Source: Coemansia sp. RSA 487 (Eukaryota > Kickxellomycota > Kickxellomycetes > Kickxellales > Kickxellaceae). Taken from it: DNA of 64,000 bases. Below are positions 27,370 to 38,473 of this stretch, one piece after another. The notes under the pieces are model-generated. The model was given only the letters and a program-made list of their open reading frames with translations, was not told the DNA's origin and did no database searches. Position numbers and translations under genes: made by a program. The stretch lies in contig JANBRJ010000069.1 in NCBI GenBank assembly GCA_027577595.1, positions 27,195 to 91,194 on the forward strand, in the 5' to 3' direction. Every line of letters starts with the position of its first letter. Position 1 is the stretch's first letter.

Positions 27370-28881
27370 TTATGCCCAGTCAAGACTGCGCTTGACGGCC
27401 TTCTCCCATCCTTCAATCATCTCGGTGCGCTTCTCGCTGGTGATTCCCGACCAGAAGGCAGTGACGTTGGACTGGGCGACCTGGCGCAGCTCGCTCTCGT
27501 CCTTCCAGACACCAACGCCCAGGCCAGCAGCCAGAGCGGCACCAAGTGCGGTGGTCTCGCGCATCTCAGGGCGAACAACCTCGATACCCAGGATGTCGGC
27601 CTGGATCTGCATTGCCTGCTCAGAGTTGGTCATGCCACCGTCGACGCGGAGCCTGCGGAGCTCGTGGCCGCTGTCCTTGCGCATAGCGTCAAGGATGGCG
27701 TGCGACTGGTAGCAGACAGACTCCAGCGTTGCGCGCGCAATGTGGCCGCGCGTGGCGTACTGCGTCAGACCGACGATGCACCCGCGGGCGTCGTCGCGCC
27801 AGTACGGCGCAAACAACCCGGAGAAGGCAGTGACAAAGTACACACCGCCGTTGTCCTTGACAGTGTCGGCAAGGAAGCCGATCTCGGGGGCAGAGACAAT
27901 CAGCCCGACCTTGTCGCGCAGCCACTGGATGGCCGACCCAGCGACGGCAACAGAGCCCTCCAGCGCGTACTTGGGCGTGGCGTTGGCGCCAAGCTTGTAT
28001 CCGACGGTCGTCAGAAGCCCGTTCTTGGAGAAGATCGGCGTCTCGCCGGTGTTAAACAGCATGAAGCAGCCAGTGCCGTAGGTGTTCTTGGCCTCGCCGG
28101 TCTCGAAGCACGACTGGCCGACCATAGCGGCCTGCTGGTCGCCGAGGCAGCCGGCGATGGGCAGACCCTCGAGGCGCCCTGTGTTGATGGTTCCGTAGAT
28201 CTCAGACGACGAGCGGATCTCGGGGAGCTCGCTCTCTTGGACGCCAAAGAAATCCAGGCACTCCTTGCTCCACTTGAACGTCTTAATGTCCATGAGCATG
28301 GTGCGGCTGGCGTTGGTGACATCCGTGACGAAGCTTCCTGTCATCTTGTAGATCAGCCATGCGTCGACGGTACCGAAGCGCAGGGTGCCCTTCTCGCGCG
28401 CCGCCTGGACGGCGGGGATGTTCTCTAGCATCCAGCGCATCTTGACAGCGCTAAAGTACGTGGTAATTGGGAGTCCGCTAATGGTGGCGTAGCGGGTGGC
28501 AGACCCAGCTTCGGCGATCAGCTTGTGCACCAGCTCCTTTGTACGCACATCGTTCCAGATGATGGCGTTAGTCAGCGGCTCACCGGTCTCGATGTCGAAT
28601 GCAATCGTGGTCTCGCGCTGGTTGGTGATGCCGACACCCTTGATCTGCGACGTCTCGTAGCCCAGCGCATTGAAGCGGCGGCACGCGCCGACAATCACCG
28701 TCTCGACCGACTGGAGAATCTGGTTGGGATCCTTCTCGACCCACCCGGCCTTGGCGTAGTGGTTCTCGTATTCGGCCTGGTGGCTGGCAACGATCTGGCC
28801 CTTTACGTTGAAGATGAGGAAGCGGGACGAGGACGTGCCCTGGTCGATAGCACCGATGAAAACTTCGTCAGCCTTGGACAT
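27370..28881 (-). CDS. GUT1: Glycerol kinase
   Basis: A 503-residue single-exon FGGY-family carbohydrate kinase. The N-terminal phosphate-binding loop IGAIDQGTSSSRF, the GITNQRETT segment, the AIIWNDVRT substrate region, the GDQQAAMVGQ motif, NTYGTGCFML and the second FGGY signature (IARATLESVCYQ) are all intact, as is the C-terminal RVDGGMTNS. It transfers phosphate from ATP to glycerol, giving glycerol-3-phosphate for lipid synthesis or glycolysis, probably in the cytosol. Length equals bacterial and animal enzymes and lacks the insertions of Saccharomyces Gut1 (709 aa). It lies convergent with copy A of the mitochondrial-type gene (209 bp between stops). Confidence 0.96.
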   Translation of the reverse strand: MSKADEVFIGAIDQGTSSSRFLIFNVKGQIVASHQAEYENHYAKAGWVEKDPNQILQSVETVIVGACRRFNALGYETSQIKGVGITNQRETTIAFDIETGEPLTNAIIWNDVRTKELVHKLIAEAGSATRYATISGLPITTYFSAVKMRWMLENIPAVQAAREKGTLRFGTVDAWLIYKMTGSFVTDVTNASRTMLMDIKTFKWSKECLDFFGVQESELPEIRSSSEIYGTINTGRLEGLPIAGCLGDQQAAMVGQSCFETGEAKNTYGTGCFMLFNTGETPIFSKNGLLTTVGYKLGANATPKYALEGSVAVAGSAIQWLRDKVGLIVSAPEIGFLADTVKDNGGVYFVTAFSGLFAPYWRDDARGCIVGLTQYATRGHIARATLESVCYQSHAILDAMRKDSGHELRRLRVDGGMTNSEQAMQIQADILGIEVVRPEMRETTALGAALAAGLGVGVWKDESELRQVAQSNVTAFWSGITSEKRTEMIEGWEKAVKRSLDWA

Positions 28882-30710
28882 TGTCTTATCAAATAGTATC
28901 AGGTAAAGTGGTAGTGGTTAAGAAAGATAAAGCAAAGTATACTACGCTTACAAGGCTGGAGGTTTTGGAGATTAGGTGTGGGAAGGGGGGTAAAGAAAGG
29001 TGCTTTTGGTAGCAAGAACAGAATGGGTCTGGACAACAGGCAACAAAAATGAGTGTATGCGTGTGTTCGATTACTGAGAGATAAATATGGCAAGACGCTT
29101 TTTGCCTTGAAGGAAATACAGAGAAAATTGGCTATGGAGGAGGTATTATTGATCACAGGCAAAAGAAGGAACATTTGACGGGCCTCTTCCGCAAACTGTC
29201 TGTTTTATATCTGGCCTGGATGAGGATAATTCTTTCTCTATTATCTTTAGGCGGTGGCGGGTCACGCATGCCATGCACGATACCGCAAGAATATGGAAGA
29301 TGCACAACCCGCCATCCAATTCCTCGTCGTTTTGCTTTTCTCGCATTGGCCGTGTTACTCCCGACTGGTCGTTGCTGTGCAGATAAAAAAAAGTGGCCAC
29401 AGCTCCACTTCCCCTCTTTTCCACTTGCTCCGTGCGAGCAAATCGGTGTTGCGTGCCAATGAATAGAATGTCAGTCAGAGCGGAAGCATCGTTTGTCTTG
29501 GCTCCATGGCAGCCAGGCCAGCCAACCACCATCGATGCCTGGCCCAGTTTAGATTGCCTTGTGCACGCTACCTGCCTTTTCTGGCCACTCTAAACGCCGT
29601 CAATTGCACATCAATTGATGTCGCTCTTCTTTGCTTTCAATAATATACTGCCTTGAGCGCATGCAGCACAGCTACCTCTTCAATCGGTATTTGGACAATC
29701 TGAGGAAGAGCCAGCACTTTTTTCACACATCCAGCAAACAGGCACGAGACACCAAAATTTGGCACAGGGGTTTTGTTCTCAAAAAGAAATGCTGTCTGCG
29801 TTCCAAACATTCTCATGCATTTCTCACATGTCAGAATTTCCGCGCTTTTTACAAGAGATTGGCAACGGGTTGCCGAATGAGATATCTATTTTTAATGGAG
29901 ATAAAATGGTCTTTGCACAACACGCTCTGCTGCCGGCTGATTGCTGTTCTCACGAGACAAATCAGATGTAGATAAAACCTGAATTTGAACAACAAACCAA
30001 CCACACCTTCAATGAAATATAGAGATTGCGACGGACAGATGATTCCGCATCCATAACGAGGCGGCCCCGCTCTTTAAAACGTGAAGACGATTATGGATTG
30101 CTTGTCATTCATATTTTGCCAGCGTTGTACAAACAAGAGATTCACAAAAACGCGGATTTGATCCGTCTGCACATGCATATCGCACGATATTTCTACTGCG
30201 CAAATCTCCCAGCTCATATTGTAAATCGCATTGCACAAGATTGTAACTGCACGAGTCGTCTTCCACTTTTCCAACTTTAAAGATTCTCCACCGGCCCAAA
30301 TCCACCCAATGCAAGAACACCCTCCACCTCGCTCTTAATAAAAAGCCATGACATGTGTTTGGCTACAGCCACAACAACAACTGCAACAATACAGAGCAAA
30401 AGTTTGTGCCTGGTGTTGCCGGTTTAGCTTCAGTTTTGGAAGGTGCGGCAAATCAAACATTTCCCTCATTTGGAATGATTTGAGTAAGAGCATTGTTATC
30501 ACTAGCCAATGACAATATCGGCTCATGAGAAGCCTTTGGATCAGATGGTCCAAGAACGATCGAATGCTACGCAAAGCGGCACAGAAAAGCACCTGTTTGT
30601 TCTTCGGCCTTCGCACTCCCAGCACGATCAATTAATGCAATGATCCCATCAAATTAAAGCAAACCAATTGGTTTTGATACTGGGTGGTTGACAATGGAAA
30701 CATCCACACA
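28882..30710. other. Intergenic region upstream of glycerol kinase
   Basis: About 1.8 kb in which I see no supportable gene. Short frames on both strands (up to 128 codons) lack recognisable content. The first few hundred bases are likely the glycerol kinase promoter. Confidence 0.45.
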
Positions 30711-30830
30711 TACTGTGTTTTGCAAAACTAATTGCGCCAAATAAGAAGGGTGTATACGTGTCGAATGGCGAAAGGTTTGCAGTGGAAATAATGCATTTTG
30801 CGTTCCAAGAAAAAGTCGTTTGTGTCAGTT
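30711..30830 (+). repeat. Dispersed protein-like repeat, copy 1
   Basis: About 110-120 bp shared with 32003-32117 (opposite strand) and 63637-63740 (same strand), starting around TACTGTGTTTTGCAAAACTA. In this copy the frame is open (stop at 30967) and reads AKLIAPNK, then NGERFAVEIMHFAFQEKVV. Differences from copy 3 mostly keep the frame, so the repeat probably derives from a coding element. Confidence 0.7.
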
Positions 30831-31208
30831 GGCGTTATATTTATGCTTGGAAGCAAGAGGCGCAAACTGGGCTTTGCGGAGAAAACAGTTCGCTACACGC
30901 CTGTTATTTCATACTAAAATGGACTGGTTTCTCAGTTCCTGTCTGTGCTCTCGATGTGATTAGTTAATACTGATCCTAATAAAGCCTAACAATCTGAAGC
31001 AACACCACTTCACTACCTTGAACAAGAACAGCAATTAAGCCATACGCTCTTTGCCAGGCGTAGATATGTTGGAAGACTGTCACTCAAATAATGCGTCAGA
31101 GAACATGCTTGTGCGCATGCGTACGCTGATGGATGTTGGTCCACCAAAGGTGTTATATAAATACATTGTGACACCGATTAGGCAACCTAATTTGTGATCC
31201 AGAAATGT

Positions 31209-31270
31209 TGATATGTGAATACGACGGTTGTTATTCATGTATCATATTTACATATCATATTCACATATCA
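31209..31270. repeat. 13-bp perfect inverted repeat (hairpin)
   Basis: Arms 31209-31221 (TGATATGTGAATA) and 31258-31270 are exact reverse complements with a 36-nt AT-rich loop. It lies in the relic region and could be a chance AT-rich palindrome or a mobile-element end. Confidence 0.5.
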
Positions 31271-31420
31271 GGCTTTATATATCTATTTAATAGGCGTTTA
31301 CAGGTATAAATACTTTTGGTTCTACTAGCAATAAATGTGGAGGAACTGGGTTCCATTTTGAATTCACAAGTTCTAAGTATATGTCATTATATTTTTATAA
31401 CACCAGGTCTATCTTATTGA

Positions 31421-31803
31421 CGAATTCAGAAAATCAAAGACTTTCCCGAACTGCCTCACCGGCGCACTCTTGAGAAGTTCCTGAAAGTGCCCAACCCCCA
31501 CCCCTACCAACGAGAGATGATGAAAGAAGTGCTCTGCCACAGTCTCCTTGAGTGCACCAGCGGGCTATGTATGGGGCCGTGGAAGTGGATGGTGCTTTGA
31601 CTCCTCGTTCACACATGTACAACCAAGATCTCGCCGCCGTTCTCAACTTCAGGTGTATTTTCTATGGCCTTCGCGATAACGGCGAGACTCTAGAGCGCTT
31701 TTGTCGCAGTCAGCCTACAGCCATTGCCACCACCAATGAACAGTAGCCCAAGAAGAAAAGGAAGACGATAGCGGCAAAGAAGACGGCAAGGACGAACAAA
31801 TAA
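31421..31803 (+). pseudogene. Decayed fragment resembling the C-terminus of a TnpB/Fanzor-type nuclease
   Basis: Two overlapping frames give a broken protein. Frame 31421-31600 reads a VPNPHPYQRE segment, then a Cys-rich CHSLLEC-x4-C stretch like the zinc ribbon of TnpB/Fanzor proteins. Frame about 31552-31746 reads YNQDLAAVLNFRCIF, then a LRDNGETLERFCR segment, resembling the last RuvC motif (N-R-D plus an Ala/Leu/Asn helix) and C-terminal tail of fungal Fanzor proteins. After an in-frame TAG the same frame continues with PKKKRK and more Lys, like a nuclear-localisation tail, to 31801. The presumed Arg before the RuvC Asp is Gln here, and a frameshift and stop are present, so it is dead. Assignment is from memory of family patterns and is tentative. 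Confidence 0.4.
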
Positions 31804-32002
31804 CAACCACCACGAAACTCAGCCAAGGTTATAGCCGTGGCAAGTCCTAGTTCTAGGGTAGGGGTGCTGTCCCTTTTGCAAGGTGCTCGAATGAGAGCTG
31901 AAAAAGTAAACACCTGTGACTGCTTTTTGACAATGGTACTAATCATTTGTGTTTTCTCTTGTGTTTTCCTGTTTTGCACTGACGCATATGCCATGCCTGC
32001 GT

Positions 32003-32117
32003 AAACGACTTTTTCTTGGAGCACAAAATGCATCATTGCCACCACAAAAACCTTCCACCATTTTACGCATATACATCATTCTTATTCGGCGCAATTAGTT
32101 TTGCAAAACACAGCAAA
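32003..32117 (-). repeat. Dispersed protein-like repeat, copy 2 (inverted, decayed)
   Basis: Reverse complement matches copies 1 and 3 over about 110 bp. In the frame used by the other copies it has an in-frame TAA and loses register. With copy 1 it forms a long imperfect inverted pair flanking 30.8-32.0 kb, which contains the nuclease-like relic. Confidence 0.7.
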
Positions 32118-32275
32118 ATGAAACCCGTCTTCAATCTCCAGAAAAAATATATACATCTGCTGTCAAAAAAGATAACAAACAAGCCATTTAGCATATAGAT
32201 GCAATAGGGCAGTCATTGTGCTTCGGTGATAAATTCTAGTTGTAGATGGTAGAGAATATCAGTTAATTAGGTTTG

Positions 32276-33673
32276 TTAAATGTGCCGTGCCTCCTCCAAC
32301 TCATGCCGGATTCTCTGCTCACTCGACAGCAGATAGTCGATATCGGCAACACGCCATTGGAAATCTGGCTGTTGTGTTGCGTCGCCATTGCTGCTGCTAG
32401 CTGCTGTGGTGGCGGCGGTTGTGGATTCAAGCGTCAGCATCAGATTGCGTGTGGCATCGTCATCGACAATAACCTTGCTTGTGTCCTTGTGTCTGTCATA
32501 CTCGGTCGGCGTCTTGTGTCTGCCGATAAGCTGATATCTCATGTCGGCATTGAGCTCGACATCAACACGCACACGTACGGGCGCCTTGCCGCTTGCAACG
32601 TTCCACATGCCTGTGGCCCAGCTGCGCGCTTGTGACAACGCCGACGAGTCCGACGGCTGCTGCTGGTGGTTCTGCTGGTGGTGGTTTCCGGTGGAAGCAT
32701 AGCTAGCGCCAAAGACGTTTGTGTACTGGTACTTTTGCCGCGCAAGCCCCGCACGCAGGACCGACATTGGCTTGGGCGCCGACACAGCAATCCCAGCATC
32801 CAGCACCTCCTGCTGCTGCTGGTTCTGCTGCTGCTGCTGGTATCTGCAGGCATCGGCCGCTGCATATGCCTCGGCCGGCCCAGTCTCTGTGCGCAGCTGG
32901 TGGATCTGCGCGCTGTTGATGCGGCGCACCTGCAGATTCAGGTGCACATTATCCTCGCGCAGGCGACCCAGGTCGTTCTGGTAGCGCGCAAGGAGCGGCG
33001 CTGTGAATATGTGCTCCAGGCCGCTGGACGCCTCAGCGTCGCCGGCAGACGCAGCAGTCAGCAGGCGAGCAATCTCCGGCAGTGCAGCAGTAGCGCCTGC
33101 ACACAGGTCGTCGAGCGCACGCTGGCCAAGCGCGGAACGGGCTATGTGGAGGTTGAGTGTTTGTGCCAGGCCATGCCGCGTCGACAGCGGCAGACAACGC
33201 ATGGCAGCCGACGCAAGGCACGATGCGTTTGTGCCGGTGTCGGTGGTCCCGTCGAGGTCATCCATTGGCGTGCGCTGACGTTGGGCACTTAGCAGCCAAG
33301 GGAATACCTCCATATAGTATGTTGTAGGTGGGTACGACTCACAACGTGGGATTGGCGTGCCTTCATCATAAAGCGCAGGCCTGACAAAACCGTCAGGCAG
33401 TATGCGCGCCGACGTTACAAAGCGGCGCTTCTTGGTCGCACCTTTGGTGACAATAACAGGCGTGCCAGTGGACTTTACAGCGGGCGGCTGCTTCTTTTGA
33501 CGGGTGTCATCTCCGGCCACCTTTGACGTGTCCGTCTTTTCTGTACTCAAAGAACGAATAGCAGCCAATGTTGTTGCACTGTGCCAGCCTCCTTTTGGCC
33601 GTTGTAAAACGCCACTTGTGAGAGAGCAACCACCAAGGCCACTCCGGGCAACTCCTGCTACTTTACAGAGCAT
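32276..33673 (-). CDS. Unknown, probably mitochondrial protein; copy B of an inverted pair
   Basis: A 465-residue single-exon protein starting at ATG 33673. The first 45 residues are hydrophobic/basic and lack acidic residues, with a plausible presequence cleavage region near the RSLSTEK segment, so mitochondrial import is likely. Residues 55-90 are Lys/Thr-rich. The remainder parallels copy A: FPWLLSAQRQR, DGTTDTGTN, Ala/Leu helices, Gln runs and VRVRVDVELNADMRY. Nucleotides 32313-33274 match copy A (26153-27114) with five mismatches and no gaps. This N-terminus looks more like a complete organelle-targeted protein than copy A's, so B may be the ancestral copy. The family was not recognised. 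Confidence 0.7.
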   Translation of the reverse strand: MLCKVAGVARSGLGGCSLTSGVLQRPKGGWHSATTLAAIRSLSTEKTDTSKVAGDDTRQKKQPPAVKSTGTPVIVTKGATKKRRFVTSARILPDGFVRPALYDEGTPIPRCESYPPTTYYMEVFPWLLSAQRQRTPMDDLDGTTDTGTNASCLASAAMRCLPLSTRHGLAQTLNLHIARSALGQRALDDLCAGATAALPEIARLLTAASAGDAEASSGLEHIFTAPLLARYQNDLGRLREDNVHLNLQVRRINSAQIHQLRTETGPAEAYAAADACRYQQQQQNQQQQEVLDAGIAVSAPKPMSVLRAGLARQKYQYTNVFGASYASTGNHHQQNHQQQPSDSSALSQARSWATGMWNVASGKAPVRVRVDVELNADMRYQLIGRHKTPTEYDRHKDTSKVIVDDDATRNLMLTLESTTAATTAASSSNGDATQQPDFQWRVADIDYLLSSEQRIRHELEEARHI

Positions 33674-35017
33674 GCTGACTACGGTTAGAGTATGAATAAA
33701 ACAAAGGCGCACGATGGAAGGGAAAAAGAAGGCGTGAGATATGCTTTACTCTCAGGTGTCTACGAGAATGAGAATGAGTGATATCGAATCTAGAAGTAGG
33801 TTGAACTGGGGGCGTAACTCGCACAGCTTTACTTTGGGTCAAAAAGTATGCTGGTATTAGAGCGGATATGTGGGTGTTGGATAGTGCAAATATGAAGTAC
33901 GTGGAAGCTAGGCTGGTTGTCGCATCGCAGATAACAAGAAGCCTATTTTTACTTTGCTAAAACAAAAGTGGGTGAAAAAGAAAAAAGTGCAAGAATACGC
34001 AAAGATGATGAAACCAAGGCTCGCGGCGTTTGGGTTTTATATGAAAATGCACTTTCAGGTGGAAAATAAAATCACTTTTTAAAATAAAGGCTTCATCTGT
34101 GCAGCACCAACCACTGCATCAAGCCCTTTTAAGCGCGGTGAACGGAAACAGGGGGCTCTGTTTGATCATCAAAGGGGGGAGAGGATGGGGGGTTTATCAA
34201 TCAAGTCACAACTCCACCTGCGTTGTGTGCGCGCATCTCATACGTTGAACGGCCAGCGAATGACGCCTCTGCATTACATCATATCGCAGCATAAGAGCGC
34301 CTCCTCCTCTTATTGGCCAGCATGTTTCATATATTTTTTTCATCCACGCTTGGGAATCCCAAGCAGTGTGCCACGTGCCTTTTGTTCTCCAAGTCTGGCC
34401 AATGACTGCGCACTAGAGCCTCCGCGCCTTCGGCTCTCAGGCCTTGTGAGCCGTTGATTGTTGCTGCTTGAGCCGGCATGTTCGTGCATACTAATGTCTT
34501 TTATCGAGTTGCTCGCTCGCTAAACAAACATTTGTCTGCGTCCCAAACTGTGTTTGAGGGACGCCATCTTTTCAACAATAGAAAGAACGCTGCCATATAC
34601 AGGTTGTCTCATTGGAATTAAAGGCCTTGAGAGTAAAACCATGCTAGATCCAATAGGGCATGCCCAAACATGGTAAGCGTGTGAAGATCCAAAAATTGGA
34701 TGCAGAGAAAAACATACAAAAAGCAGTCTCACGCTTAAGGCATTGTCAGAGGATTTCACACTGAATGCTTGAGCGGAAAACAAAAATATAATGCATGTGA
34801 CATTCGGGATAAACTAATGTATAGGCGTTTCCATTTTACCAGCCAAGTGACCTGTGCGTGTTACTGTCGTCATCTTCATGTATACACTTGGCACCTAGCT
34901 ATAGATAAAGTAAAACAGCACACCAAGGCTCAAACTAAAAGAACAAGAATGAACTGCTTTGTTGAATCAACATAGATTGAGACTAACCGTTAGGTGAAAA
35001 GAAGTAGCTTGGCCAAC
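33674..35017. other. Intergenic, no gene seen
   Basis: About 1.3 kb covering the upstream flank of copy B and the 3' flank of the GET3 gene. Short frames only, none with recognisable content. Confidence 0.45.
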
Positions 35018-36109
35018 CTACTTTGGAGGCTCAAACGGCTCAACAAGCAGCCGAGAAAAGTCCTTGAGCTTCTCGACACCACGGACCTCGTGTGTCAAAA
35101 GCGGCAAAAGTACAATATGGAAGTCTTCATATAGATCAAAGATTTGCTCCAGATACTTTTGCTGCATTTTGTGTCGGACGTTGCATTGGTCGCAGTTCGA
35201 CTCCTTGGGTGGGAACAGCAGCTGGTTGACCACAATGTTGTGCGTGTCAATGTTGCCTGCAGTGAGCTCTTGCACAAGACGCTCGGTTTCGTAAAGAGAC
35301 AGAAACTCGGAGATGCACACGCAGACAAACGTGGTCTTGTCGGGGTCCTGGAACTGCTGGTTGACCTCATTGATTACTGTGCGCATGCTCTCCAGCTTGG
35401 CAAATATGTCCTCGTGGTTTGCATTCATGCCCATCATCCCCGACATTTGCTGCATCATGGGTCCAAATCTTCCAGAAAGCTGTGACACCTTGGAAAGCGC
35501 CTTTTCGAGAACCGTTGGGAACGACAGAAAACGCAGAGTATGGCCCGTGGGTGCTGTGTCAAAGATGATCACAGAGTACTCCATCGACTTTACAAGCTTC
35601 ATGACTTCGGCAAAGCCCATTGCCTCGTCTACGCCAGGGATAGCAAATGCAAGATCCTGCATTATCGAGTTCATTGCACTGTTGTCCGCACTCTCGATCA
35701 TCTCCTGGATGCTGCTAGTCGGATCAATCTCCATACAGTACAAGTTCTTGAACCCGTTCACAAGCGTCGGGTTCTTGCTAAACTTCTGTCCAAAGGCGTC
35801 CGAAAGATTGTGTGCTGGGTCTGTTGATATCAACAGAACGCTCTCGCGCGCCGCTGCCATCTGCACTGCAAGCGAGGAACTACAAAGAAAAGCAAAAAAG
35901 GACTTTCAAACATTAACAACAATCAACGACGTAAATTAAATTATAACCTGTAACTGCCGAAACGTGCAACAAAAGTAATAACAAGAAGCTTACCTGGTTG
36001 TTGTTTTGCCTACACCGCCCTTTCCTCCAACAAACACCCACTGTAATGATTTCTGGTCAATAACATTTTGAAGAGATGGAGTGAGTTGCTCGAATTCGTC
36101 GTCAGACAT
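35018..36109 (-). CDS. GET3: Get3/ArsA-type ATPase for tail-anchored protein targeting
   Basis: A two-exon gene: exon 1 35994-36109, intron 35880-35993 (114 nt), exon 2 35018-35879, giving 325 residues. Exon 1 holds the deviant Walker A loop [11 protein letters not shown] (residues 28-38), and the junction completes [10 protein letters not shown]. Switch I ([16 protein letters not shown]), the switch II region ([15 protein letters not shown]), a Met-rich client-binding helix segment ([12 protein letters not shown]) and the zinc-binding C-D-Q-C pair near the C-terminal third are all present. It is expected to be a homodimeric cytosolic ATPase that delivers tail-anchored proteins to the Get1/Get2 receptor in the ER. 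Yeast Get3 has 354 residues; the shorter length lies mostly at the C-terminus. Confidence 0.95.
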
Positions 36110-38473
36110 CTTTATTTCAAAGCACAATGTTTTTTTTCCTCAAAATGCTTGTTGATTTCGAAAACTGCACGCAAATTAGTATTTATATAATGCAGACAAG
36201 AGTAAAACGCTAGCAGAACATGATTTTTAAAAAAAAAAAAGTAGAAAAAAGAAGAGAAAAAAGAGACAATACTCTTGCTTGATCAACTTTCATCGATCCC
36301 ACCAGCTTTCCGGTTTTGCCCGCTGCCACCCAAAAAAAATCTCTAGCAATTATCGCAAGACGTTGATCATGAATTTGATATTTGATCAACATATTGATAG
36401 TAAAAGCAGTAGCGTCATGCATTGCATTGCATTTATATCACCACCACACGTTATTGGTGTTTGACGGCTGATATTGCCCGCGTTCGTTCCGCTGTCACAG
36501 TAGGATTTCGGCAAGTAAGAATGCATTTGCAGCAAAAATGAAATAAGAACGCCCAACCTCGGAATTGAACCAAGGCTTGTCTCCCCTTGTATGTGTGTAA
36601 ATGAAGTGATCTCTACAAACGACACGCTGCTCAGAGCGTTCGGCAGCATGGCGGGCCAACCCATGTGACTATAAACGCGCCACATTAGCCAGTTCACATG
36701 CTGAGAGAATCCCTTCTTCTTTCATGTTTTCTCGTAGTAATTTACAATTAGGGCAGGGCTAGCACATAGTGCAAAATGCCTGCAGAGCCAAGAATAAGAG
36801 GGAGGGCATATTGTTTGCAATGTCGTGCTGACAAGAATGGTCAACTGCAACGCATTTCAATTAGACACAACACAGTTGGCGGCGATCATATGTAGCATGT
36901 TTCTTTACTTTAGTTTGTGGATAGGAAGAAAAAGAAGGCGCATTGCAACGTTATTAACATTTGTGCGGCGTATCCTATCTAATTAAAGAGTAGCTTTGCC
37001 TGCATACAAAAGTTGATTGATGACTAACAATACAAGCCCCACTAAATTGAAAACAAGCTGTCGCGAGGTATATTTGCCTGAATTAATTTAGCTCTACTAA
37101 CAACATTCCTTATGTGGCTTAACATCTGTGCTTGTCCCCTTCCATTTCGCGTTGTAATTACGATAATGGTCGCCGCTGCATGTTATTGTAGCCCAATCCT
37201 CGGGGAGGGTGGTTGTCGGCCAACAGCTACGGGTGGATGGACTTTCTCGCATATTTATGTTTAATTTTTCCAGCTTGGTATAAAAATGGATAGGCCGTGC
37301 CAACAATTTTATACACTTACGATATTTTCCAGGTAGCAGTTGTTGTCAGTATTTGAAAATAAGACAGTAGCTCGGCCAATTTAGCGTTTAATTACGTAAA
37401 GTGTAATGCCGAAAGGAGCAGCATGCATCTGTCTAATAGAAAACAAATTTATACTTGTCCCTTTGAAAACAACATACCCATGCATAGCTTATGTTCTGCA
37501 AGCTAAACACCTAACCAATCTTTAATTTACAAAGCTATTAGTTGTGTATATTATATTATCAATTGCCTTTTTGAAATGCCGATAATCAATTGTTATGAAA
37601 TACAACCGTGTATCCTAAATTTCACATGCAAAGAAGCAAGCTAGCAAGGGAGGGGGAGCACCAACTGGGTGCTGCGCTAACTGCGTATTTTTCTACTTTT
37701 TTTTGATCATCTAGATGTCTATTTTTATTACCATTAAATTGTTCAGGCTTAACGCCAAAAGTAGCCAACAAAAGTGCAGTTCTATCAAACGACAACGTAA
37801 ACAAAAGCTAAACTGCACCAACCGCACTCAACACGTTGTTGGCGTGGGCAATAATAATATTTTAATAATACAAAAATACCCAAACGTAAGCGACTCGACC
37901 AGTTGTGTTTGTTCTCAGAGGCAAGTTTTTGTCATTTCTATTGGCACATTGGCTACTTGCTTGGTTAAGGCATTGTAAAAACTAAAGGATCGCAAAAAGA
38001 GGGAGTGTGAAAAATCCCCACCCAGAGTCGAATGACCATATCTATCCGTTTTATTTTACGAATGCCACATATCAATTTGCTTATCCTTTAACAGCTATGA
38101 TACCCTGGCTTTCAATGTATAGTTGATAGTTTGCTAAAAATGTTGCATTGTCATGTCAGGAGACCCCCTCATTCTTTCTATTTTCGACAAACAATAGCTC
38201 TATGAGCCACGAGTTATCAAATAGGTGGTGCCATTATAGCACAAGGAAAGCTAAAAAGAAAAGATGTAGCTGCCATATCTTCATTTGTTTTCAATCGATG
38301 CGCTGGTGGTGCTTTCTCCGCTCATCTTAATATTATAAAGTTCTTAAATTCATTGCCACATCATGAAAATGATATGTATCGCATGCCAAGCTATATAAAA
38401 ATACATACTAATTTGTGTCACATATTTTTCTTTTGTTATTATTTCCGTAGTGTTACATTATAAGGCATCAACA
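36110..38473. other. Large AT-rich intergenic region
   Basis: About 2.4 kb between divergent genes, strongly AT-rich, without a supportable gene. A single Pol III B-box-like motif occurs on the minus strand near 36550-36575 but does not fold into a complete tRNA by eye. Confidence 0.45.

Noticed and set aside
36541-36660. Possible tRNA on the minus strand: a good B-box (GGTTCAATTCC) with a 5-bp T-stem and a plausible acceptor 3' strand.
   Set aside because: The 5' acceptor pairs imperfectly, and I could not form a normal D-arm with GG or a clear anticodon stem. A covariance-model scan (tRNAscan-SE) would settle it.
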